A stretch of 12,485 nt of DNA from positions 1 through 12,485 of the forward strand of contig CALJLD010000263.1 in NCBI GenBank assembly GCA_937982665.1, in the 5' to 3' direction. The DNA comes from an uncultured Planctomycetales bacterium. Its GTDB lineage: Bacteria > Planctomycetota > Planctomycetia > Pirellulales > S012-138. The position numbers were made by a program, and so were the translations under genes. The notes beneath the pieces are model-generated. The model was not told where the DNA came from. It did not search any database and was given only the letters and a program-made list of their open reading frames with translations. Of this stretch, positions 1 to 6,170 are shown piece after piece. Each line of letters begins with the position of its first letter. Positions within the stretch are counted from its first letter, which is position 1.

Positions 1-2601
1 GATTGCCAACTCAATGAGTGGGCCGCAAGGCAAATCGCTGAATATGCCGCCGCGCAACGCAATGCTTTGGGGCTTGTGCCGACCGGCAAGCGGATCGTTT
101 TTGAGCGGTTCTTTGACGAGTCCGGCGGAATGCAGTTGGTGATTCATTCGCCCTGGGGAATCCGCATCAACCGCGCATGGGGTCTGGCGATGCGGAAGCG
201 GTTCTGCCGCTCGTTTGATTTTGAACTTCAGGCCGCGGCGGATGATGATGGCATTGTGCTCTCGTTGGGTACTCAGCACAGCTTTCCGGTCGAGCAATTG
301 TTCGGCATGCTGACTGCTGAGAATGCGATGTCACTCTTGGAGCAAGCTTTGTTGGCTGCTCCGATGTTCCAGTTGCGGTGGCGCTGGAATGCCTCGCGAG
401 CATTGGCCTTGTTGCGGCAGCAAGGCGGGAAACGCGTTCCGCCACATCTGCAAAGAATGCGGGCGGAAGACTTGCTGACGGCCGTGTTCCCGGCGACGAC
501 GCAATGCCTGGAGAACGTCGTTGGCGATATCGAGATTCCTGATCACCCTCTCGTTCGGCAGACGGTTGATGATTGTCTCCGCGAGGCCATGGATGTTGAC
601 CGCTGGCTGGACTTGCTACGGGACGTCAAAGCTGGCGAGGTTGAATTGTTGCCCCGCGATACGCGGGAACCTTCGCCGTTTGCGTATGAGATACTGAACG
701 CCAACCCCTACGCGTTCCTGGATGATGCTCCGCTGGAGGAGCGGCGAGCTCGCGCTGTTGCCACGCGCCGAATGTTCAACTCGTCCGATTTTGATGACCT
801 GGCCAGGCTCGATCCGCAGGCTATCGCCCAAGTGTGTGAAGAGGCCTGGCCGTTGGTGCGTTCACCGGACGAACTGCACGACGCGCTCAACAACTTCGTG
901 GCATTGCCGGAAAAACTTGCCGCGGATTGGCACGTTCATTTTGCCGAGCTTGTCGCCACCGCTCGCGCTATCAAACTCGTCGGCGTGGGTGAGAATGACC
1001 TCTGGGCGGCGGCGGAACGGTTGCCCGAGATTCAAGCAATCTACGCTTCCCGGCTTGCTGCCGAGGCATGTCTGCAACCATCACTTAGCTTGCCAAAAGC
1101 GTTGCAGCGCGAGGTCACTTCAACGGATGCCATCCGAGCGATGGTGCACGGCCATATGGAGTTTCGCGGTCCGTTGACGGCGAAGTCACTCGCACAGGAC
1201 TTAGCACTGCCGGCATCAGCTGTTGAAGCGGCGTTGGAAGCCCTGGAAGGGGAAGGAGCCGTGTTGCGTGGGCACTTCACAGCGCCTACTAGCGAACAGC
1301 AAGATGTGGAATGGTGTGACCGGCGGTTGCTGGCGAGGATTCATCGCCTGACGCTTGCCGGGGCTCGACGCCGGGTGCGCCCGGTTTCCCCAGCCGCGTA
1401 TTGGCAGTTTGTTTGCGAATTCCAGCATGCCGCGTCAGCTTCGCAGCTTGATGGCCGCGGATCTTTGCGAGAAGTCATTGGGCAACTCCAAGGTTTTGAA
1501 GCTCCTGCGGTGGCGTGGGAGCGGGAAGTCCTGCCGTCGCGAATTCGCGATTATGATCCCGCCTGGCTGGATGAACTTTCGATGACGGGCGAAGCATCCT
1601 GGGGGCGATTGACGGCGCCGCGGCGGAACGATGACCGCCAGAGCAACCCAACACTGACGCGCTCAGCCCCGATTGCCTTGTTCGAGCGAGCCCAAACGAA
1701 TTGGCTGTTGCCGGCAGACCGCGAGAGCCCACCAGCCGATTTGGGTGGCTCCGCTGACTTGGCGTACGAAGCACTTTGCACTCACGGCGCGTTGTTCTTT
1801 GAAGATTTGCTTGCGGCGACGGGGCTCTTGCTGTCGCAACTGGAAACGGCACTTTCTGAGTTGGCGGCCATTGGCGCGGTCACGTGTGATGGATTCTCTG
1901 GCGTGCGACGTTTGTTTTCCGCAAACCAACGGCGGGGCCGTCGTGGTAGGTTGTCTTCGCGGCGAGGCGTTGGCTCCAAGCCGGGACGCTGGTCGAAGTT
2001 CCCCGTTGTTGCGGTGGAAGTGACCGAAGAAGATCGCGCTCAACAGTGGGCCATGCTGTTACTGCGCCGCTATGGCGTCATGTTCCGTGAACTGCTGGCA
2101 CGGGAGACGGCCGCTCCCCGCTGGGGCCAACTTGTTCGAGTGCTGCGTCGGAAGGAAGCCCAAGGGCTTGTCCATGGCGGGCGTTTTGTGGCTGGCGTCA
2201 GTGGTGAGCAATACGCTTTGCCGGAAGCAGTGCAAAAACTGCGGACGGTTGCCGAGAGAATTGAGAAGTCCGCCGAGTCGCCAATCACCGCGGCAGACTG
2301 CACTCTTGTTTCCGCTGTTGATCCGCTCAATCTCTCTGGTTTGATTGATGGCGAAGAGCGCGTGCCGGCCGTGGCGACCAATCGCCTGGCATTGGCACAT
2401 GGCGAGGTGGTGTGCGCACTGGCCAGTGGACATGTGCGTTTTCGCAAAGAGATTCCCACTGACGAAAGACTCGAACTTGAAAGAACCATCAAGCGGCATG
2501 CCAACACTCGTATGCATGCCGTCGCCCAAGCCGCAGCAGAGCTTGATCCGGCCGTTCGAAGAACGTCGTCGTGGAGAGCCTATCGCACATTGTTTGATTG
2601 A
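1..2601 (+). CDS. lhr: Lhr-type large helicase, C-terminal part (5' end outside window)
   Basis: The frame is open from base 1 to the TGA at 2599-2601, so this is the last 866 residues of a longer protein; the TTG at 67 is internal, not a real start. Right at the left edge lies the DEAD/H-associated region typical of Lhr, with RIVFERFFDESGG near residues 30-42 and RINRAWGLAMRKRFC just after it, followed by FQLRWRWNASRALALL and a segment ending in NANPYAFLDD around residues 232-241. Near residues 708-745 is the conserved Lhr C-terminal stretch with LVRVLRRKEAQG and FVAGVSGEQYALPEA. The two RecA helicase domains must lie upstream; bacterial long Lhr proteins are about 1,500 residues, so some 600 or more are missing. 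Lhr is an ATP-dependent superfamily 2 3'-5' helicase linked to DNA repair, and the E. coli C-terminal part has uracil glycosylase activity; whether this copy has it cannot be told. Residues 644-664 form an Arg/Gly-rich linker. The next gene follows after 126 bp on the same strand. Confidence 0.88.
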   Translation, partial: DCQLNEWAARQIAEYAAAQRNALGLVPTGKRIVFERFFDESGGMQLVIHSPWGIRINRAWGLAMRKRFCRSFDFELQAAADDDGIVLSLGTQHSFPVEQLFGMLTAENAMSLLEQALLAAPMFQLRWRWNASRALALLRQQGGKRVPPHLQRMRAEDLLTAVFPATTQCLENVVGDIEIPDHPLVRQTVDDCLREAMDVDRWLDLLRDVKAGEVELLPRDTREPSPFAYEILNANPYAFLDDAPLEERRARAVATRRMFNSSDFDDLARLDPQAIAQVCEEAWPLVRSPDELHDALNNFVALPEKLAADWHVHFAELVATARAIKLVGVGENDLWAAAERLPEIQAIYASRLAAEACLQPSLSLPKALQREVTSTDAIRAMVHGHMEFRGPLTAKSLAQDLALPASAVEAALEALEGEGAVLRGHFTAPTSEQQDVEWCDRRLLARIHRLTLAGARRRVRPVSPAAYWQFVCEFQHAASASQLDGRGSLREVIGQLQGFEAPAVAWEREVLPSRIRDYDPAWLDELSMTGEASWGRLTAPRRNDDRQSNPTLTRSAPIALFERAQTNWLLPADRESPPADLGGSADLAYEALCTHGALFFEDLLAATGLLLSQLETALSELAAIGAVTCDGFSGVRRLFSANQRRGRRGRLSSRRGVGSKPGRWSKFPVVAVEVTEEDRAQQWAMLLLRRYGVMFRELLARETAAPRWGQLVRVLRRKEAQGLVHGGRFVAGVSGEQYALPEAVQKLRTVAERIEKSAESPITAADCTLVSAVDPLNLSGLIDGEERVPAVATNRLALAHGEVVCALASGHVRFRKEIPTDERLELERTIKRHANTRMHAVAQAAAELDPAVRRTSSWRAYRTLFD

Positions 2602-2668
2602 ATCGACGCTGCCCAATGAATCATAGCGGTCGATCAGCTTTATCCCATGATTCCGCGCGTCGCGAATG

Positions 2669-2677
2669 TGCTATCTT
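2669..2677 (+). promoter_or_regulatory. Candidate extended -10 element before the TrkA-C gene
   Basis: TG at 2669-2670, one base, then TATCTT at 2672-2677 gives a TGn plus four of six matches to TATAAT. No good -35 hexamer lies 17 bp upstream. Transcription would start near 2684, leaving a leader of about 44 nt. The same TGCTAT core occurs before hemW. It is only a motif match in the 126-bp gap between genes. Confidence 0.25.
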
Positions 2678-2727
2678 AGAGTGTTCCCTCGGCTTCCCCA
2701 TAACGACGAAGTCAGCGAGACCTCCAC

Positions 2728-3540
2728 TTGATTGCGATTGCTTCCCTATTGATTGTCCTCACGATGTCGCTCATCGTGACCCGCGTGGCCACCATGGCCC
2801 TGGTGTTGACGGGCATGTCTAAAGAGTCTGCGCGTTTTCAAGCGAGGTCCGCGTTCACGGGCGTGGGATTCACAACGGGTGAAGCGGAAGACGTCACCGG
2901 CCATCCCGTGCGTCGCCGGATTGTCATGCTGCTGATGCTGCTAGGCAATTTGGGAATTGGGGCCGTGATTGCAACCTTGATGCTTTCGTTCATGCGCACG
3001 GCGGAGTCCGAGTCCTGGTGGTGGCAGCTCTCGCTGCTTTGCGGCGGTCTGTTGATACTTTATTTCTTGGCAACCAATCGCCGCCTCGAGCGTCATCTCA
3101 ACCGGTTGATCTCTTGGATTTTGTGTCGTTGGGCACGTCTGGAAGTCTGCGACTAGGTCGCCATCCTGCATCTCCAAGAAGGTTACGCAGTGAGCGAATT
3201 GGTGGTTGAGCCCAGCGATTGGCTTGCCAAGAAGACCCTGATTGAACTCAAACTGCCACAAGAGGGTGTGCTGGTTTTGGCCATTCGCAGGGCCGAAGGC
3301 GCCTACATCGGCGCACCCAAGGGCGATATGGAAATTGGCGCTGGCGATACGCTGATTCTCTACGGACCGGTCGAGCGGATCGACGAACTTGACCAACGCC
3401 GCCGAGGGCGAAAGGGCGAGGTCGCCCGACAGAAAGCGGTTGAAGAACACGCGGAAGAGATGGAAGAGCTAGAACTGATCGATGACGAGATCGAGCAGCA
3501 ACGCAAGACCCGGCAGGAAGAGGAAGAGACCGCTTCCTAG
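2728..3540 (+). pseudogene. Membrane protein with TrkA-C (RCK_C) domain, split by in-frame TAG
   Basis: One frame runs from TTG 2728 to TAG 3538-3540, interrupted only by a TAG at 3154-3156 (codon 143). TAA at 2701-2703 closes the frame upstream, which leaves TTG 2728 as the best start; no clear ribosome binding site is seen. Residues 1-26, 64-89 and 97-115 are hydrophobic membrane segments, and SAFTGVGFTT at 41-50 sits in the loop after the first. After the stop, the frame continues without shift through VAILHLQEGYA into a typical RCK_C fold at about 155-224 (EGVLVLAIRRAEG, GDTLILYGPVERI), then a charged, probably coiled-coil tail. TrkA-C domains bind small ligands and regulate ion transporters or channels, so an ion-transport role is likely. 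In relatives I recall, an aromatic residue sits where the stop is, and TAC to TAG is a single change. As written, the product would be a 142-residue membrane stub lacking its regulatory domain. A restart at GTG 3190 would lack the membrane part. Confidence 0.75.
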
Positions 3541-3914
3541 AACGCCCGAATTGGCTGAACCGTTCGCTCGTTGTGGATGTTGCCAGTGTTGAGCGTGCCA
3601 GCCGGCTCAAAGAGCAGCACCTGGCATTCTTCATCGGCAATCGGCAAGTGTTCCGTTCCTTTGGGAATGATTACCATCTCCCCAGGAGCTAATCGCAACT
3701 CGCGCTCCGCGCCAGCTTCGCGAATCTTCATTCGCAACGTTCCCGACACGACAAGGAACAGCTCATCTTCATTGTCGTGGTGGTGCCAGCAGAATTCGCC
3801 CTGCAATTTGGCAAGCTTCACATGCTGGCCATTTACTTCGCCAATAAGCCGTGGGCTCCAGAATTCCTCGAACGCGGCGAACTTCTCAGCAAGGTTGGTC
3901 TTTTGGAGTGCCAC
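3537..3914 (-). CDS. Small single-domain cupin protein
   Basis: This 125-residue protein is one cupin barrel. Motif 1 is clear: G39, then H44, H46 and E51 in CWHHHDNEDE, ending at G58. Motif 2 is GEMVIIPKGTEH, with H89 as the fourth metal ligand. All four usual metal-binding residues are present, so it probably binds Fe, Mn, Ni or Zn. The substrate, if any, cannot be predicted; small cupins include dioxygenases, isomerases and sensors. The start is GTG at 3914, supported by AGGAG at 3921-3925 with 6-nt spacing. That site lies across the TAG of the upstream GroES-like gene, so translation of the two is probably coupled. Its own TAG stop shares the palindrome CTAG (3537-3540) with the stop of the convergent TrkA-C gene, so the two genes overlap by 4 bp with no room for a terminator. 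Confidence 0.85.
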   Translation of the reverse strand: MALQKTNLAEKFAAFEEFWSPRLIGEVNGQHVKLAKLQGEFCWHHHDNEDELFLVVSGTLRMKIREAGAERELRLAPGEMVIIPKGTEHLPIADEECQVLLFEPAGTLNTGNIHNERTVQPIRAF

Positions 3915-3920
3915 TAATGA

Positions 3921-3925
3921 CTCCT
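3921..3925 (-). promoter_or_regulatory. Ribosome binding site of the cupin gene on the GroES-like stop codon
   Basis: On the minus strand the bases read TAGGAG, with TAG (3926-3924) ending the GroES-like gene and AGGAG (3925-3921) placed 6 nt before the GTG start at 3914. A terminating ribosome would cover or clear this site, which fits translational coupling of the two genes. The site also decides for the GTG start. Confidence 0.7.
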
Positions 3926-4322
3926 ATGCTTCAAAGTCGTCTTCATCCAAATCGTCTTCGTCAAAACGCAGTTCGGATTCATCCTGCGCTTCAGCATCTT
4001 TTTTGGCTGAGTCAATTGTTTCGGCCGCATCGCCATGGCGGTAGACCGCAACAATGTCATCGATGGGAATGACAAACAACTTGTTGTCCTGTTCAAAATC
4101 GACAGGAATGACATTGCGAGGATCAAGAATGACCTTATCGTACTTGCTCAGAGGGTAATCGGGATCGTTCTCCACCTGCGCGCTGATTGCGACAATCCGC
4201 CCAGTGATGACGGGAATCTTGGCATCATCGGGCAAGTGAATTCCGCCTTTGGTGGTGCGGCGTTCATCGTCTTTGCGAATCAACACCCGCAGGCCGACAG
4301 GTTCGATGATGTCTAACGTCAT
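3924..4322 (-). CDS. GroES-like co-chaperonin with acidic C-terminal tail
   Basis: Residues 4-95 fit the Cpn10/GroES fold: an opening VGLRVLIRKD strand, a mobile-loop equivalent around GGIHLPDDA (26-34), then GRIVAISA, YDKVILDP and a closing IPIDDIVAVY. Standard GroES is about 95-100 residues. This one has 132 because of a hydrophilic extension rich in Asp and Glu (residues 113-132, including DEDDLDEDDFEA). GroES caps the GroEL ring during protein folding in the cytoplasm. No groEL lies next to it, and its sequence is divergent, so it is more likely an accessory paralogue than the main co-chaperonin; its GroEL partner is unknown. The ATG at 4322 has AAGGA (4329-4333) at 6-nt spacing. A TATTAT (4413-4408) lies about 85 bp upstream as a weak -10 candidate. 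It stands 9 bp before, and is probably coupled to, the cupin gene. Confidence 0.82.
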   Translation of the reverse strand: MTLDIIEPVGLRVLIRKDDERRTTKGGIHLPDDAKIPVITGRIVAISAQVENDPDYPLSKYDKVILDPRNVIPVDFEQDNKLFVIPIDDIVAVYRHGDAAETIDSAKKDAEAQDESELRFDEDDLDEDDFEA

Positions 4323-4497
4323 TCCGATTCCTTACTGTGTCGTCGCGACAAGGCGCCTGGCGGAGTGAGCCAATATCGCTGACTGAAACGCCGTGTGCCG
4401 CTATTCCATAATATCCAGGCTGGCCGCGTCCGCATAGGCAACCGCGTGTGTTTGCAACTCGCGTCACGAATTCCCGGGGCCAAAGCAACTAATTGCA

Positions 4498-5958
4498 CTA
4501 CCTTGCAGTGCGCGGGGTCGCAATGCAAACATTCTTTGGCTCAGTGAAGAAATGCAAGGCTTCAAGTCCGCCTTCGCGGCCAACGCCGCTCGATTTCATA
4601 CCGCCAAAAGGCACGCGCAAGTCTCGCAGCAACCAGCAATTGACCCACACCGTTCCGCATTGCAGTGCCGTGGAGACACGATGGGCCTGGTCCAGATCTT
4701 GCGTCCACAGCGATGCGGACAGTCCGAACGGCGTGCTGTTCGCCGCTTTCACAACTTCGGACTCTTCCGCGAACGGGATCAACGTCGCCACAGGCCCAAA
4801 GATTTCTTCCTGATTGACACGACAGTTGGCATCCAAGCCGGTAATGACTGTGGGGAGAAAGAAGTAGCCTTCGCGGCAGCGCTCGTTGATGGTCGGTGGT
4901 CTTTCGCCGCCGCAGAGGATGGTTCCCCCTTCGTCGCGAGCCAATTGCACGTAGGAATCTATCTTGGCCAGATGAGTTTGCGAAACCACGGCACCGTGCT
5001 GCGTTGTTTCCTCTCGAGGATCGCCGAGGAGGATCTCTTGCGTCTTCGCAACAAATTCATCGGAGAACTCCGAGAAGATGGACTCGTGCACAAACACCCG
5101 CGAGCCGCACAGGCACACTTGCCCTTGATTCGCGAAGGCTGCGCGAACAGCGCCGGCCACAGCAACGGTGAGATCGGCCGATGGGCAGATGATTGTGGGG
5201 TTCTTTCCACCAAGCTCCAGCGAGAGTTTCTTGAATTGCGGCGCGGCGGCGGAAGCCACCAACTTGCCTGTGGCGGTCCCGCCAGTGAATGAAATGCAAT
5301 CGACATGCTGGTGCGCGGTGATTGGTGCGCCAACTTTCGGCCCGGTGCCTTGCACGATGTTGAGCACGCCGGTGGGCAAACCCGCGCTTCGGCAAACTTC
5401 GCCCAGCATGGCTGCCGTGGCCGGGGTAAGTTCAGATGGTTTCGCCACGGCTGTGTTGCCCGTGGCCAGTGCCGGCGCGATTTTCCAACTCAACAGGTAG
5501 AGCGGCAGATTCCAAGGCGAGATCAGCCCAGCGACTCCGCACGGTTGGCGAATTGTGTAATTCAGGGCCGCCCCGTCAGTCACATGCGCTTCCGTGTTTG
5601 TGTGCAAAATGGCCGTGGCGAAGAAGCGAAAGTTCTGCACGGCCCGAGGGATGTCCAGTTGTCGGGCAAGCGAGATTGGTTTCCCCGAATCGGTGCTTTC
5701 TGCTAATGCAAACTCTTCCAGGCGGTCCTCAATGCCTTGGGCAATTGCCACCAAGATTCGAGACCGTTCCTCGGCTGGCGTTGTTGACCATTTGGGCATC
5801 GCGTTTTGCGCCGCCAGGACAGCGGCGTTCACGTCGTCCGCATCGCTATCGGCAACTTCCGAGTACGGATTGCCTGTTGCCGGCTCAAAGTTCGGCAAAT
5901 AATTCCGGCTGTTCGGCGGGCGAAACTCGCCGTCAATGAAATTGTCGATGCGGATCAT
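4498..5958 (-). CDS. NAD-dependent aldehyde dehydrogenase, ALDH8 / 2-hydroxymuconic semialdehyde dehydrogenase type
   Basis: At 486 residues this is a full-length ALDH. Visible catalytic landmarks are N150 in SPWNLPL, K173 in AKPSE, the general base E248 in LELGGKNP, the nucleophile C282 in NQGQVCLCGSR and E385 in EEIFGPV. The C-terminal stretch with VNCWLLRDLRVPFGG and SSGVGREGG closely resembles 2-hydroxymuconic and 2-aminomuconic semialdehyde dehydrogenases (XylG/DmpC/AmnC and ALDH8A1). These oxidise a ring-cleavage semialdehyde to the dicarboxylate in meta-cleavage of catechols or in tryptophan/kynurenine breakdown. No dioxygenase, decarboxylase or hydratase of those pathways lies nearby, so the substrate remains inferred. 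The cupin two genes downstream is too generic to claim as a partner. The ATG at 5958 overlaps the stop of a short upstream ORF as ATGA; no ribosome binding site of its own is visible, which suits coupling. The gap of 175 bp to the GroES-like gene suggests that one has its own promoter. Confidence 0.87.
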   Translation of the reverse strand: MIRIDNFIDGEFRPPNSRNYLPNFEPATGNPYSEVADSDADDVNAAVLAAQNAMPKWSTTPAEERSRILVAIAQGIEDRLEEFALAESTDSGKPISLARQLDIPRAVQNFRFFATAILHTNTEAHVTDGAALNYTIRQPCGVAGLISPWNLPLYLLSWKIAPALATGNTAVAKPSELTPATAAMLGEVCRSAGLPTGVLNIVQGTGPKVGAPITAHQHVDCISFTGGTATGKLVASAAAPQFKKLSLELGGKNPTIICPSADLTVAVAGAVRAAFANQGQVCLCGSRVFVHESIFSEFSDEFVAKTQEILLGDPREETTQHGAVVSQTHLAKIDSYVQLARDEGGTILCGGERPPTINERCREGYFFLPTVITGLDANCRVNQEEIFGPVATLIPFAEESEVVKAANSTPFGLSASLWTQDLDQAHRVSTALQCGTVWVNCWLLRDLRVPFGGMKSSGVGREGGLEALHFFTEPKNVCIATPRTAR

Positions 5959-6119
5959 TTGCAGTCAGGCGGCGCGCAGAGTTCATCTTCTGACAAATCC
6001 CTGCCAAACAGTTTCACAGAAGCCGCATGAGATTCAATGATCAAAAGGCCGCAGACAAGCGGCTGCTGCAAAAGCAGCACGGACACAAAAGCGGTAACGA
6101 CGCTGGAATCAAAGCGCAT
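5955..6119 (-). CDS. Probable 54-residue membrane or secreted peptide overlapping the ALDH gene
   Basis: This frame runs from ATG 6119-6117 to TGA 5957-5955, and its stop overlaps the ALDH start as ATGA. An in-frame TGA lies seven codons upstream of the ATG and no other usual start codon falls between, so the start is fixed if the gene is real. The product begins MRFDSSVVTA, continues with a hydrophobic stretch at about residues 7-28 that includes VSVLLLQQPLVCGLLII, and ends in a short polar tail, DLSEDELCAPPDCK. It has three Cys (23, 48, 53), two of them in the tail. Codon choice (CTG, TTG, GTC, GTG, GGC, GAA, GAT) looks like that of the neighbours. It fills most of the 212-bp gap between the redoxin fusion and ALDH. 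No Shine-Dalgarno site is seen. I do not recognise the family. Coding by chance is possible at this length. Confidence 0.45.
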   Translation of the reverse strand: MRFDSSVVTAFVSVLLLQQPLVCGLLIIESHAASVKLFGRDLSEDELCAPPDCK

Positions 6120-6170
6120 TAACTTGATGCTTGCGGTTCATACCGCGCTGGCGTGCGGCAATCGTCCGGC

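Noticed and set aside
67..2601. TTG at 67 as the start of an independent 844-residue protein
   Set aside because: The frame is open to base 1 and the conserved Lhr region begins at once, so this is the 3' part of a larger gene.
4495..4511. GCACT/AGTGC hairpin over the ALDH stop as a terminator
   Set aside because: The stem is only 5 bp and no T-run follows on the minus strand.
4319..4528. Minus-strand frame of 69 codons ending in ATGA at the GroES-like start
   Set aside because: It overlaps the ALDH 3' end and has an Arg/Trp/His-rich composition with rare codons (CGG, ATA, CGA) unlike the neighbours; the GroES-like gene has its own good ribosome binding site.
6043..6078. Two small hairpins (CCGC/GCGG and GCTGCT/AGCAGC) with TTTT on the minus strand, as a terminator for the redoxin fusion
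   Set aside because: Stems are short, and both lie inside the likely 54-codon gene, where the codons explain the sequence.
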